Part shown: positions 52,737 to 62,562 of the stretch, piece by piece
Layout of the letters: each line of letters starts with the position of its first letter
Position numbering within the stretch: position 1 is the first letter of the stretch
NCBI RefSeq assembly: GCF_008630935.1
Contig: NZ_CP043908.1
Location: 1,240,001-1,304,000 of the forward strand
From: Thermodesulfobacterium sp. TA1
Lineage (GTDB): Bacteria; Desulfobacterota; Thermodesulfobacteria; Thermodesulfobacteriales; Thermodesulfobacteriaceae
DNA length: 64,000 nt
Direction: 5' to 3'
Notes under the pieces: model-generated
What the model saw: only the letters and a program-made list of their open reading frames with translations
Told to the model about the DNA's origin: nothing
Database searches by the model: none
Translations under genes and position numbers: made by a program

Positions 52737-54218
52737 ATGAAAATTCCAAGGGTTATGTCTACCCAACATCCTGACAATGTTTCCATGCCTTTTTTTGCAG
52801 AACATCCTGACATGTCAGGTGAAGACGAAATCCAAGAGGCTTACTACGCCTTTTCTCACTTAGGTTGTGATGAACAGATGTGGGACAGTGAAGGAAAAGA
52901 GGTAGACGACTTTGTCGTAAAAAAACTCTACAGTAAATACCCAACCTTTTTTAAGAAACACCTATTAGGAAGAGACTGCTTTATCACCCTGAGGGTTCCC
53001 AATCCAACCGTAGAAAAAGACGAAGCTAAAATCTTGGTTGAGGCCTTAGAAAGCATCCCTCGATCTATGGATGCAGCTCGGGTGTTTTTAAAAGACCATC
53101 CCCCTCCTATTTTTGAAGTCATCCTTCCGATGACCACCTCTGCCAAAGAGCTTAATCGGATTTATTATTACTATAAAAATTTTATTGCAGGACTGCAACA
53201 TCATCCTATCTATCCAGGAGACATTACCATAGCCGAATGGGTAGGAGAGTTTTTACCGGAAACCATCAACGTTATCCCCCTTTTTGAAAACATAGAATCC
53301 TTTTTCGGGGTCGACCAAATTTTAGAAGAATACTTAAAAGATAAAAATTTTAATTATCTTAGGGTATTTTTAGCCCGTTCTGACCCAGCTTTAAACTATG
53401 GACTGGTAAGTGCGGTGTTAGGGGTAAAGGTAGCCTTAAAAAAGCTGGAAAAACTTTCTCTTAACCGCGAGGTAGAAATTTATCCTATCTTAGGGGTAGG
53501 AACTCCTGTTTTTAGAGGTAATTTTTCTCCTTATACCGTTGAGAAGGTACTTTCTGAATATTCTTCGGTAGAGACCTTTACCGTTCAGTCTGCCTTTAAG
53601 TACGACTTTCCGGTAGAAGATGTCATCGCAGCGGTTAAGAAAGTAAAGACCTTTATAAGGCATCCTATCCCAGAAATAGATGTAGCTTTTTGTGAAAGGC
53701 TCATCCAAAAGATTTCAGAAGAGTATAGGGCTACCATAGCACCTCTTGCCCCTGCAATAAACGAGATAGCTAAATATGTACCTAAACGGAGGATGAGAAA
53801 GCTTCACATAGGACTTTTTGGTTATTCCAGAAGTCTGCATGGGATAGTCCTTCCCAGGGTTATAAGCTTTTGTGCTGCCTGCTACTCTATAGGCCTTCCT
53901 CCTGAAATTTTTGGTTTAAGTGCTTTAACCAAAGAGGAATTACAGGAGCTTAAAAATTATTATCAAAACTTAGAATTCGACCTGTCTAAGGCCCTACAAT
54001 ACTTTAACCCTAAATGTTTAGACCTTATGCCTGAAGACGTAAAAACTAAACTCATAAAAACATTAAACCTGCTAAACACTTTAAGCCTTAACTACGACTC
54101 TAACGAAGAGCATAAAGAGGTAACCTCTGCCATGTTAAAAAACTTAAAAGCTGGGCTTTCTTCTCAAACCACCAACCTGATAATAGAAGCTGGTTATTTA
54201 CGAAAATTTTTAGGTTAA
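52737..54218 (+). CDS. ppcA: Phosphoenolpyruvate carboxylase, archaeal type
   Basis: The enzyme makes oxaloacetate from PEP and bicarbonate. At 493 residues it is about half the size of ordinary bacterial PEP carboxylase and matches the archaeal-type family: the opening IPRVMSTQHPDNVSMPFF, then EIQEAYYAFSHLGCDEQMWD, GVGTPVFRGNFSP, and GLFGYSRSLHGIVLPRVISF. Such genes are scattered in a few bacteria and are thought to have come from archaea. It lies after DUF4911 and ends 6 bases from aroC on the other strand. A second C4-forming enzyme is encoded at 21932-25484. Confidence 0.93.
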   Translation: MKIPRVMSTQHPDNVSMPFFAEHPDMSGEDEIQEAYYAFSHLGCDEQMWDSEGKEVDDFVVKKLYSKYPTFFKKHLLGRDCFITLRVPNPTVEKDEAKILVEALESIPRSMDAARVFLKDHPPPIFEVILPMTTSAKELNRIYYYYKNFIAGLQHHPIYPGDITIAEWVGEFLPETINVIPLFENIESFFGVDQILEEYLKDKNFNYLRVFLARSDPALNYGLVSAVLGVKVALKKLEKLSLNREVEIYPILGVGTPVFRGNFSPYTVEKVLSEYSSVETFTVQSAFKYDFPVEDVIAAVKKVKTFIRHPIPEIDVAFCERLIQKISEEYRATIAPLAPAINEIAKYVPKRRMRKLHIGLFGYSRSLHGIVLPRVISFCAACYSIGLPPEIFGLSALTKEELQELKNYYQNLEFDLSKALQYFNPKCLDLMPEDVKTKLIKTLNLLNTLSLNYDSNEEHKEVTSAMLKNLKAGLSSQTTNLIIEAGYLRKFLG

Positions 54219-54224
54219 AACTGA

Positions 54225-55319
54225 CTACTCAAAAAACTTAGGGAAAGGCAATCTTTGTTGAAAAGCAAGATAGGCAAGCTGTCTTAAAAGATGGTCGGCA
54301 AGGACTATTCTTACCATAGCCTCTACTACAGGCACAATCCTTGGTATAGCAGAAACATCATGTCTTCCTTCTATGATAAGGTCTACCTCTTCCTTTTGAA
54401 GGTTGATCGTTTTTTGAGGTTTTCTTATACTGGGTATAGGCTTGACAGCTACCCTAAAGATAATATCCTGTCCAGAGGAAATCCCCCCTAAAATCCCTCC
54501 TGCATCGTTTTTTAAAAAACCTTGGGAAGAAATGGGGTCGTTATTTTCTGAGCCTTTAAGTCCTGCAGCCTTAAAGCCTGCCCCAACCTCTACCCCCTTT
54601 ACCGCACCTATACTCATCAATCCCTTAGCCAAATCTGCCTCAAGTTTGTCAAACACAGGTTCTCCAAGACCTGAAGGCACTCCCTTGGCTAAAACCTCTA
54701 CCACCCCTCCTAAGGAATCCCCCTCTTTAAGCGCCTCTTCTATCTTTTCACACATCTTAACATAAGCCTCTTCATCAGGACAATAAAGATGGTTTTGGTA
54801 TACCACAGAAAGGTCTCTTTTTTCAGCCACTACCCCACCTAAGGCTATCGTATAAGCTATCACAGAAATTCCATATTCTTCAAGCATCCTTTTAGCTATC
54901 GCTCCAGCAGCCACTCGCGCTACCGTTTCTCTCCCACTACTTCTTCCTCCTCCTCGGTAATCTCTAAAGCCTCCATATTTCATATGGTAGGTAAAATCTG
55001 CATGCCCTGGTCTAAAAACCTCCCTTAGGTTTTGATAGGCTGAGGACTTAACGTCGGCGTTATAGACTATCAGGGCTATAGGGGTGCCTGTAGTATATCC
55101 CTCAAAAACCCCAGATAGTATCTCTACCCGGTCTTTTTCTTTTCTTGGGGTTTGTCCGATAAACTCTTTCGACCGTCTTTTGTCTAACTCTTGTTGGATG
55201 TATTCCTCTGTAAGGGTTAAACCTGGTGGACAACCCTCTACGATCGCCCCTAAAGCCCTTCCGTGAGATTCCCCAAAAGTGGTCACCCTAAAAAAAACTC
55301 CAAAACTATTACCTGCCAT
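54225..55319 (-). CDS. aroC: Chorismate synthase
   Basis: AroC makes chorismate from EPSP with reduced FMN. The 364-residue protein has GESHGRALGAIVEGCPPG, the GGRSSGRETVARVAAGAIA segment, and the C-terminal RHDVSAIPRIVPVVEAMV motif. No other aromatic-pathway gene is nearby. It is divergent from ispD and shares with it a short A/T-rich control region containing an ATTATAAT that can serve as -10 on either strand. Confidence 0.96.
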   Translation of the reverse strand: MAGNSFGVFFRVTTFGESHGRALGAIVEGCPPGLTLTEEYIQQELDKRRSKEFIGQTPRKEKDRVEILSGVFEGYTTGTPIALIVYNADVKSSAYQNLREVFRPGHADFTYHMKYGGFRDYRGGGRSSGRETVARVAAGAIAKRMLEEYGISVIAYTIALGGVVAEKRDLSVVYQNHLYCPDEEAYVKMCEKIEEALKEGDSLGGVVEVLAKGVPSGLGEPVFDKLEADLAKGLMSIGAVKGVEVGAGFKAAGLKGSENNDPISSQGFLKNDAGGILGGISSGQDIIFRVAVKPIPSIRKPQKTINLQKEEVDLIIEGRHDVSAIPRIVPVVEAMVRIVLADHLLRQLAYLAFQQRLPFPKFFE

Positions 55320-55392
55320 CTTTTTCCCCTTTATTTTCTCTTTTTGTCTATTATAATTCTAACCCTAAAAAGAAAAAAACTAAAGAAGGCTT
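55320..55392. promoter_or_regulatory. Shared divergent control region aroC/ispD
   Basis: The palindromic ATTATAAT (55350-55357) reads TATAAT on both strands, about 35 bases from either start codon. No good -35 box is seen on either side, so the promoters are tentative. Confidence 0.4.
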
Positions 55393-56085
55393 ATGATAAT
55401 TGCAGTCATACCTGCTGCAGGTAAAGGAGAAAGGCTTGGAGAGGCCTTACCTAAACAGTTTTTAGACATAAAAGAGGTACCCCTTTTAATCAGGACCCTT
55501 TTAACCTTTGAAAAGTGTTCCCATGTAGATGGAATAATCATAGCTACCCATCAGGCTTACTTAGACCATACTAAAAAGTTGATACAAAAATTTAACTTAA
55601 AAAAAGTTTTAAACGTTGTAGAAGGAGGAGAAACGAGACAAAAATCTGTATATAAGGCGGTTAAAGTTGCTCCTTTAGAAACTAAGGTTTTTCTTGTGCA
55701 TGATGCCGTAAGGCCCTTTGTCTCTGAATCTCTTATTTACGAAGTAATAAAAGCTACTCTTTCTTATGGTGCAGCCGTTCCTGCTATTCCTGTAAGAGAC
55801 ACCCTAAACTTGGTAGAAAACCGGTTGGTAAAAACCAACATCCCCAGAAAAAACCTTTTTCACATCCAAACCCCTCAAGGGATAAAGGCAGAACTTCTGT
55901 TAAACTGTTTAGAAAGGGCTTTAACCGAAGGGTTGGATTTTTCAGATGAAAGCTCCCTTCTAAACCATTTTGGCTATCCTGTCTATGTAGTAGAAGGGTC
56001 TTGGCTAAACCTTAAGATTACGTTTAAGGAAGACTTAATCCTTGCAGAAAAGTTAATCGATTGTAAAATAGAAACATTACGTTAA
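55393..56085 (+). CDS. ispD: 2-C-methyl-D-erythritol 4-phosphate cytidylyltransferase
   Basis: IspD performs the third step of the MEP isoprenoid pathway. The 230-residue nucleotidyltransferase has the CTP loop AAGKGERLGEALPKQFL, VHDAVRPFVS, and the DTLN and KITFKEDLILAE segments. An AAGAAGG site precedes the ATG. No ispF fusion or neighbour is present. Confidence 0.95.
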   Translation: MIIAVIPAAGKGERLGEALPKQFLDIKEVPLLIRTLLTFEKCSHVDGIIIATHQAYLDHTKKLIQKFNLKKVLNVVEGGETRQKSVYKAVKVAPLETKVFLVHDAVRPFVSESLIYEVIKATLSYGAAVPAIPVRDTLNLVENRLVKTNIPRKNLFHIQTPQGIKAELLLNCLERALTEGLDFSDESSLLNHFGYPVYVVEGSWLNLKITFKEDLILAEKLIDCKIETLR

Positions 56086-56116
56086 AAAAATCTCTATATA
56101 AGGCTGGTTTTTTCCG

Positions 56117-56794
56117 ATGAAGTTTAATTGGATAGGAAGTTTACCAGAGGAACCGAAAGAGTTTTTATTAACGGTAAAAAATCAGTTTAAACTGCCTTTA
56201 GAAGAAGCTTTTAAACTTTTTTATCTTACCTTAAGGGTGAAGGCTTCGAGCGATAGTCCTATCTATAAGTTCTTAGAGCGCACCCCTACAGGTATAAAGT
56301 TTGATGAAATCGGAAAAAGAGAGTTTTTACTTACCCTTTCTGGGTATACCCTAAGAGAGCTGATTTCTCAACACATAGACCTAAAATTGGTTAAAAATCT
56401 TTATCTGTTCCTCTCAAAAGAAATTCCTTCTGAATTTTTGAAAGACGTTTTGCCTAAACATTCTATCCTTGTTTCTCAAGACGTGTTGTTAGAAATTTTA
56501 ACCACAAAAGAAAAAGCCTATCTTCCTGCTTTTTTAAAGGCTAAACACATCCTGTTTACCGTAAAAATAGAAGGTGCCTGTGAAGACCTACTCAAAATCA
56601 CTCCTTTTCTTCCCAACTTTTTCTTTATTTTAGACCACCCTTCTACAGGCCTTTCTCTTTATACCTCCTTCTCTATTTCTGAATTTTTCCTTTTCTCATT
56701 AAAGATAGAAAGGTTTAAATCTATAAAAGACGAGGTAGAAAAAATCTTAGAAAGGCTTAAAGCCCTTTTTCCTGAATGTTTTGGAGAAATTTAA
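56117..56794 (+). CDS. Unknown protein, 225 residues
   Basis: I do not recognise this gene. The protein is soluble, without signal peptide, membrane segment or cysteine motif. It is rich in leucine, lysine and phenylalanine and looks mostly helical, with a middle part (KDVLPKHSILVSQDVLLEIL, then PAFLKAKHILFTVKIEG) that might form an alpha/beta unit and a helical C-terminus (EVEKILERLKALFPECFGEI). It lies between ispD (31 bases) and aconitase (33 bases). There is no obvious ribosome site before the ATG. Codon use looks like its neighbours. Confidence 0.75.
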   Translation: MKFNWIGSLPEEPKEFLLTVKNQFKLPLEEAFKLFYLTLRVKASSDSPIYKFLERTPTGIKFDEIGKREFLLTLSGYTLRELISQHIDLKLVKNLYLFLSKEIPSEFLKDVLPKHSILVSQDVLLEILTTKEKAYLPAFLKAKHILFTVKIEGACEDLLKITPFLPNFFFILDHPSTGLSLYTSFSISEFFLFSLKIERFKSIKDEVEKILERLKALFPECFGEI

Positions 56795-56827
56795 AAAACT
56801 TTTAGTAAAATCTCTTAGGAGGACAAG

Positions 56828-58768
56828 ATGGGAAAAACATTGGCTTACAAAATCTTAGAAAACCATCTGGTATCTGGGCGTCTAATCCCAGGGGAAGAAA
56901 TCGCTATTAAGATAGACCAAACCCTTACCCAAGACGCAACCGGTACGATGGCTTATCTTGAGTTTGAAGCCATAGGGATAGACCGGGTTAAAACCGAGCT
57001 TTCTGTTTCTTATGTAGACCACAACATTTTACAGAGCGATTTTAAAAACGCAGACGACCATAGGTTTCTACAAAGCATCGCCAAACGTTATGGTATCTGG
57101 TTTTCTAAGCCAGGAAACGGAATTTGTCATCAGGTCCACCTAGAACGTTTTACTAAGCCAGGTAAAACTTTGTTAGGCTCTGACAGCCATACCCCTACCG
57201 CAGGCGGATGCGGAATGATAGCGATAGGTGCCGGTGGTCTTGATGTAGCCATGGCTATGGCAGGGAAACCTTTTTATCTTAGAACCCCAAAAATCGTAGG
57301 GGTGTATTTAGAAGGAAAACTTCAGCCCTGGGTAACCGCAAGAGACATCGCCCTTTATCTCCTTTCTAAACTTACGGTTAAAGGAGGCTTAGGCAAGATT
57401 TTAGAATATTTTGGCCCTGGCATAAAACAGTTAACCGTTCCCGAAAGAGCTACCATCTGTAATTTAGGAACTGAAATGGGGGCAACTACCAGCATTTTTC
57501 CTTCAGATGAGGTCACCCTTAAATGGCTGATAGCCCAAGGAAGAGAACAAGACTTTGTAGAGCTTTTACCTGATGAAGACGCCCAATACGATGAGATTAT
57601 CGAAGTTGACCTTTCTAAATTAGAACCTCTTTGTGCCTGTCCTTCCTCTCCAGACAACGTAAAAAGAGTAGCCGACGAAGCAGGGAAACCGGTTGCTCAA
57701 GTAATCATCGGTTCTTGCGCCAACTCCTCACTAAAAGATCTACTCGTGGTAGCTAAGGTACTTGAAAAGCACAGGGTCCATCCTGACGTAAGTTTTGAGG
57801 TAAATCCTGGGTCCCTTCAGGTGCTTGAAAACTTGGTGGTGCTTTCTGGGTTAAAATCCTTGTTAGAAGGAGGAGCGAGGCTTCATCAAAGTGGATGTTT
57901 AGGCTGTATTGGAATGGGACAGGCCCCTCCGACCAACTCTATCTCCCTCAGAACCTTTACCAGAAACTTCCCAGGACGCTCAGGCACAAACCCTGATTTT
58001 GTTTATTTGGTCTCTCCTGAAACTGCGGTAGCTTCTGCCATCAAAGGAGTTATCACCGACCCTCGAGAATTAGGGGAATATCCAGAGGTAACCCTTCCTG
58101 AAAAATTCCTTATCAACGATACCTTATTGATACCTCCGCTACCAGAAGAAGAGGCTAAAAAGGTAGAAATCATAAGAGGACCAAACATAGCTCCTCTCCC
58201 GCCTTTTGACCCTCTTCCTGAAACCTTAGAAGGGGTTTTTGTGTTAAAGGTTGGAGACAACATTACTACCGACCACATCATGCCTGCCGGGGCTCAAATT
58301 CTGCCCTTGAGAAGCAACCTTCCTGCGATAAGTCAGTTTGTCTATAAAAACGTAGACCCAGAGTTTGCTAAGCAAGCCTTGGAATTAAAAGAAAAGGGAA
58401 AGGCTGTGGGGATCGTCGGAGGAGAAAACTACGGTCAAGGGTCCTCAAGAGAGCATGCAGCTTTAGCCCCAAGATATTTAGGAGTAAGAGTAAAGATAGC
58501 TAAAAGCTTTGCCAGGATCCACAGAAGCAACCTGATTAATTTTGGTATCCTTCCTTTAGTGTTTGAAAATCCAGCAGATTACGAAAAAATCTCCCAAGGG
58601 GATGTTTTTATCATAGAAAACATTAGAAACCTAATAGAAAAAGGAGAAAAAAGGATTAAAATAGTCATTAAAGGTAAAGGTGAGGTTTGGGCATTGGCCG
58701 AGCTTACAGAAAGGGAGAGAGAATGCATTTTAAAGGGCTCTTTACTCAATTTAGCCAAAGAAGGGTAG
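56828..58768 (+). CDS. Aconitate hydratase
   Basis: The enzyme isomerises citrate and isocitrate with a 4Fe-4S cluster. The 646-residue protein is a single-chain aconitase: it has GSDSHTPTAGGCGMIAIGAGG, the cluster cysteines in GSCANSS and SGCLGCIGMG, and the separate swivel domain with GGENYGQGSSREHAALAPRYLG. The length is that of the bacterial aconitase group found in deltaproteobacteria rather than the 890-residue AcnA. Homoaconitase or isopropylmalate isomerase use is less likely. It overlaps the next gene by 46 bases. Confidence 0.92.
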   Translation: MGKTLAYKILENHLVSGRLIPGEEIAIKIDQTLTQDATGTMAYLEFEAIGIDRVKTELSVSYVDHNILQSDFKNADDHRFLQSIAKRYGIWFSKPGNGICHQVHLERFTKPGKTLLGSDSHTPTAGGCGMIAIGAGGLDVAMAMAGKPFYLRTPKIVGVYLEGKLQPWVTARDIALYLLSKLTVKGGLGKILEYFGPGIKQLTVPERATICNLGTEMGATTSIFPSDEVTLKWLIAQGREQDFVELLPDEDAQYDEIIEVDLSKLEPLCACPSSPDNVKRVADEAGKPVAQVIIGSCANSSLKDLLVVAKVLEKHRVHPDVSFEVNPGSLQVLENLVVLSGLKSLLEGGARLHQSGCLGCIGMGQAPPTNSISLRTFTRNFPGRSGTNPDFVYLVSPETAVASAIKGVITDPRELGEYPEVTLPEKFLINDTLLIPPLPEEEAKKVEIIRGPNIAPLPPFDPLPETLEGVFVLKVGDNITTDHIMPAGAQILPLRSNLPAISQFVYKNVDPEFAKQALELKEKGKAVGIVGGENYGQGSSREHAALAPRYLGVRVKIAKSFARIHRSNLINFGILPLVFENPADYEKISQGDVFIIENIRNLIEKGEKRIKIVIKGKGEVWALAELTERERECILKGSLLNLAKEG

Positions 58769-59727
58769 TCTGGACCTTTTCTTTGCTTATCTTAGGTTTG
58801 GTTTTAGGACTTTTAGCTACCCTTTTTCATCCTGCCATAAAACCTGTGAAGGTTTTAGCTAATGACCCTTTGCTTAAACCCTATGTAGAGGACCTTAAAA
58901 ATAGGGTTAAAAACGACCTGAAAGGTAAGGTGCCTGAAGACTATATAGAAGAGGTTTTTTCCTCTCCTGAGCTTGCCTACTTGCCTAACCTGATGATCAA
59001 AAGACTTACTTGGAAAGAAACCAAACTTCCCTATCATCAATTCTTAGAAAACCAGAGGATTGAACGAGCAAGAAATTTTCTCCAAGAAAACCTTACCTTT
59101 TTAGAAGAGCTTGAAAAAATCTTTGGGGTTGACAAAGAGGTTATCGTAGGTATTTTTTTGGTTGAAACCAACCTAGGTCAAAACACCGGTAAGTTTCCTG
59201 TTTTTAACGTTTTCTTTAGCCTTACCCTTTCAGGAAACAAAGACCTGCTTAAAAATTTTGTGTATGACGAAAACCTTTCTCTTGACGACGAAAGAAATTC
59301 AAACATCATCGCCAAAAGAAGCAACTGGGCCTACAACGAACTTTTATACTTTCTTACCATATGTTATCAAAACAAATGGGACCCCTTTTCTATAAGAGGG
59401 TCTATTTTCGGAGCCTTTGGATATCCTCAGTTTGTTCCCAAAAGCTATGTAATCTATGGGTATGATTGGGATGGAGACGGCAAGGTAGACCTTTTTAAAA
59501 TGGAAGATGCCTTAGCCAGTATAGCCAACTATCTTAAAAAAGAAGGATACAACCTTAACGGAACTCTTGAACAGAAAAAATCGGTCATCATGAAATATAA
59601 CATTAGCGAACCATATGCTAACACCGTTTTGGCTATTGCCGAAAAGTTAAAAAAAACAGACCAAGAAGTTTCCAGTCAAACAGAACAAAAGGAACAAGAA
59701 AACAAAGATGAACCTAAAAATCGATGA
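58723..59727 (+). CDS. Lytic murein transglycosylase, MltB-like
   Basis: The enzyme cleaves the glycan of peptidoglycan to leave an anhydro end. From the ATG at 58723 there are 334 residues: an N-terminal membrane segment (about 14-35), then the lysozyme-like domain with the catalytic glutamate in GIFLVETNLGQNTG (about 147) and SIFGAFGYPQFVPKSYVIYGYDW. The start is set by a GGGAG site, and a longer TTG frame lacks support. The ends are polar ([15 protein letters not shown]). It overlaps the aconitase stop and the next start. Confidence 0.9.
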   Translation: MHFKGLFTQFSQRRVVWTFSLLILGLVLGLLATLFHPAIKPVKVLANDPLLKPYVEDLKNRVKNDLKGKVPEDYIEEVFSSPELAYLPNLMIKRLTWKETKLPYHQFLENQRIERARNFLQENLTFLEELEKIFGVDKEVIVGIFLVETNLGQNTGKFPVFNVFFSLTLSGNKDLLKNFVYDENLSLDDERNSNIIAKRSNWAYNELLYFLTICYQNKWDPFSIRGSIFGAFGYPQFVPKSYVIYGYDWDGDGKVDLFKMEDALASIANYLKKEGYNLNGTLEQKKSVIMKYNISEPYANTVLAIAEKLKKTDQEVSSQTEQKEQENKDEPKNR

Positions 59728-60880
59728 AGTAAAGGACCGCCTTCAAAGACTTCAAGCTTTACTTGCTAAAAACCAGATTGACTTAGCCCTAATCTCCAAC
59801 CCCATAAACCTCTTTTATTTTACCGGAACGTTGGTTAAAGGTTTTTTGTTGGTAAGTCTTAAGGAAGTTAAACTCTTAGTCAACCGGCCTTGGGAAAGGG
59901 CTAAAAAAGAGGCCTTGGTCCCTTGCGAACCATTAAAAACCTTAAAAGACCTTCCTCTACACATAACCGCTTTCTGTCTTAAAGGGAAAATAGGCATAGA
60001 AAAAGAGAAAATAAGCTTAAGAGATTTTCTAAGGTATCAAGAGTTACTTGGGGGATATACGTTTGTCGGTATAGACAGGTTTATTTTAGAAGTAAGGGCG
60101 GTGAAAAGTGCTTATGAGATAGAGTGTATCAAAAAGGCAGGCAAAATGCTTGATAAAGCCTTAAAAAGAGCTCTGCCTCAACTTAAACCAGGCATGAAAG
60201 AAATAGATGCCAGTGCTATCTTAGAAAAAGAGTTGAGGCTTTTAGGTCATCCTGGACTAACCAGGTCTTTAAATGGGTTTGAGCTTACCTATGGATATCT
60301 TATCTCTGGTAAAGAGGGGCTTGAGGCTACCCATTATTACACCGGAGAAGGAGGTAAGGGGGTTGAAGGTTTTCCAGGAGGTGCAACCTTAAAAAAACGT
60401 CTCAAACAAGATGAACCTATTTTGTTAGACTTTAGCGGTTATCATCAAGGATACTACATAGACCAAACCAGGATGGTTAGTTTTAAAAAACTTCCCTATG
60501 CCCAAGAAGTCTTTCAGGCAAGTCTTTTTATCCTAAACGAATTAAAGTTTTTTATCAAACCAGGGCTTAACGGGGAAGAGGTTTTTGCTAAAGCCAAGGA
60601 GTTGGCTGAAAAAACAGGGTTAGGCCATTATTTTATGAACTCTGACGGAGACCTTGGGTTTGTAGGTCATGGAGTTGGGCTACAGATAGATGAACCACCT
60701 GTTTTAGGAAAAAAACAAAAAATGGTTTTACAAGAAAACATGGTAATAGCCTTAGAACCTAAGTTTCATTTCCCTGGGCTTGGGGTTATAGGGGTAGAAG
60801 AAACCTTTTTAGTTACCAAAGAGGGGTTGCAAAGTTTAACCACTACCTCAACCAAATGGAAAATATTAAAAGGGGTGTAG
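59708..60880 (+). CDS. M24-family metallopeptidase (Xaa-Pro aminopeptidase type)
   Basis: The 390-residue protein has a creatinase-like N-terminal domain (about 1-130) and a pita-bread catalytic domain with the five metal ligands visible: two aspartates in [18 protein letters not shown], histidine in [14 protein letters not shown], and glutamates in [12 protein letters not shown] and GVEETFLV. It would remove the residue before proline in cytosolic peptides. It overlaps the preceding gene by 20 bases. Confidence 0.9.
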   Translation: MNLKIDEVKDRLQRLQALLAKNQIDLALISNPINLFYFTGTLVKGFLLVSLKEVKLLVNRPWERAKKEALVPCEPLKTLKDLPLHITAFCLKGKIGIEKEKISLRDFLRYQELLGGYTFVGIDRFILEVRAVKSAYEIECIKKAGKMLDKALKRALPQLKPGMKEIDASAILEKELRLLGHPGLTRSLNGFELTYGYLISGKEGLEATHYYTGEGGKGVEGFPGGATLKKRLKQDEPILLDFSGYHQGYYIDQTRMVSFKKLPYAQEVFQASLFILNELKFFIKPGLNGEEVFAKAKELAEKTGLGHYFMNSDGDLGFVGHGVGLQIDEPPVLGKKQKMVLQENMVIALEPKFHFPGLGVIGVEETFLVTKEGLQSLTTTSTKWKILKGV

Positions 60881-60885
60881 AAACT

Positions 60886-62559
60886 ATGAGAAAACCCAGA
60901 AACAGAATAAACGTGCATACCAAGTTTATCTTTATTACAGGAGGGGTGCTTTCTTCTTTGGGAAAGGGTCTTGCTGCTGCTGCCATAGGTGCCTTGCTTG
61001 AAGCCCGAGGGTTAAGGGTTACCTTTCAGAAACTTGACCCTTACATCAACGTAGACCCTGGCACGATGAACCCTTTTCAGCACGGAGAGGTTTACGTTAC
61101 TGAAGACGGTTCAGAAACAGACCTTGACCTTGGGCATTACGAGAGGTTTACCCAGGCTCAGATGGGAAGTAAAAACAACTACACCTCAGGTAAAATCTAC
61201 TATTCGGTCATCACCAAAGAAAGAAAAGGGGCCTACTTAGGTGGCACGGTTCAAATCATCCCTCATGTAACCGATGAAATCAAACAGGCTATCCTAAGTT
61301 TGGCTGAAGACAACGTAGACGTAGCGATAATAGAAATAGGTGGAACAGTAGGAGACATCGAAAGCCTTCCCTTTCTTGAGGCTATAAGACAGTTAGGTTA
61401 TGAACTTGGAAGAGACAACGCCCTTTTTATACATCTCACCTATGTGCCTTACATAAAAACCGCAGGAGAGTTAAAAACCAAACCTACCCAGCATAGCGTA
61501 AAAGAGCTTAGGGCCATAGGAATCCAGCCTGACATCCTTCTTTGTAGGACCGACCGGTTTTTACCTCCTGACATCAAAAAAAAGATAGCCCTTTTTTGTA
61601 ATGTAGAAGACGATGCGGTAATCACCGCCAAAGACGTAGACTGCATCTATGAAATACCTTTGGTATTTCATCAAGAAGGCCTTGATAAAAAAATCGTAGA
61701 ATATCTTAACATGTGGACCAGAGAACCAGACCTTTCTCTTTGGGAAAACATAGTAAACATCTACAAAAATCCAGAAGATGAGGTAACCATAGCGATAATT
61801 GGTAAATACGTAAATCTTAAGGATTCTTATAAATCCCTTAACGAAGCCTTAGTGCATGGAGGATTGGGTAATAGTTTAAAGGTAAACCTAAAGTTTGTAA
61901 ACTCTGACGAGCTTACCGAAGAAAACGTGGACTCATTCCTTAGAGATGTTGATGGTATCCTTGTGCCAGGGGGCTTTGGAGTAAGGGGAATTGAAGGCAA
62001 ACTTTTAGCCATAAAATATGCTCGAGAAAAGGGGGTTCCCTTTTTTGGAATTTGCTTAGGAATGCAGCTTTCGGTCATAGATTTTGCGAGAAACGTGTTA
62101 GGATGGAAAGAGGCTAACTCTACAGAGTTTGACCCCCAAACCCCTTATCCAGTGATCTATCTGATGAAAGAATGGTACAACTACCGCACAGGTAAGGTTG
62201 AGATAAGAGAGGAAGGGTGTGATTTGGGTGGGACGATGCGTCTTGGGGCTTATCCTTGTAAGCTCTTAAAAGGTTCTAAAGCCTGGGAGGCCTATCAACA
62301 AGAATTGGTCTTTGAAAGACATAGACATCGTTATGAGTTTAACAACCAGTATCGAGAGGCTTTAGAAAAAGCAGGCTTAAAGATAACAGGAACCTCTCCA
62401 GACGAACAATTGGTAGAGATAGTAGAAATAGCCGACCATCCATGGTTTGTAGGTGTACAGTTCCATCCTGAGTTTAAGTCTAAACCTATAGCCCCTCATC
62501 CTCTTTTTACGTCTTTTATCAAAGCTTCTTATGAATACAAGAAAAAAGAAAGGAGGTAG
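60886..62559 (+). CDS. pyrG: CTP synthase
   Basis: PyrG makes CTP from UTP and glutamine. The synthase domain starts with [20 protein letters not shown] and has [19 protein letters not shown]. The glutaminase domain has the nucleophile in [10 protein letters not shown] (about Cys390) and the His-Glu pair in [13 protein letters not shown]. The start at 60886 (557 residues) is chosen because AAGGGG lies about 11 bases upstream. An ATG 30 bases earlier would overlap the M24 gene and has no site. Confidence 0.95.
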   Translation: MRKPRNRINVHTKFIFITGGVLSSLGKGLAAAAIGALLEARGLRVTFQKLDPYINVDPGTMNPFQHGEVYVTEDGSETDLDLGHYERFTQAQMGSKNNYTSGKIYYSVITKERKGAYLGGTVQIIPHVTDEIKQAILSLAEDNVDVAIIEIGGTVGDIESLPFLEAIRQLGYELGRDNALFIHLTYVPYIKTAGELKTKPTQHSVKELRAIGIQPDILLCRTDRFLPPDIKKKIALFCNVEDDAVITAKDVDCIYEIPLVFHQEGLDKKIVEYLNMWTREPDLSLWENIVNIYKNPEDEVTIAIIGKYVNLKDSYKSLNEALVHGGLGNSLKVNLKFVNSDELTEENVDSFLRDVDGILVPGGFGVRGIEGKLLAIKYAREKGVPFFGICLGMQLSVIDFARNVLGWKEANSTEFDPQTPYPVIYLMKEWYNYRTGKVEIREEGCDLGGTMRLGAYPCKLLKGSKAWEAYQQELVFERHRHRYEFNNQYREALEKAGLKITGTSPDEQLVEIVEIADHPWFVGVQFHPEFKSKPIAPHPLFTSFIKASYEYKKKERR

Positions 62560-62562
62560 ACC

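Noticed and set aside
60856-60886. Upstream ATG for pyrG giving 10 extra residues
   Set aside because: It lies inside the M24 gene without a ribosome site, while the ATG at 60886 has AAGGGG upstream.
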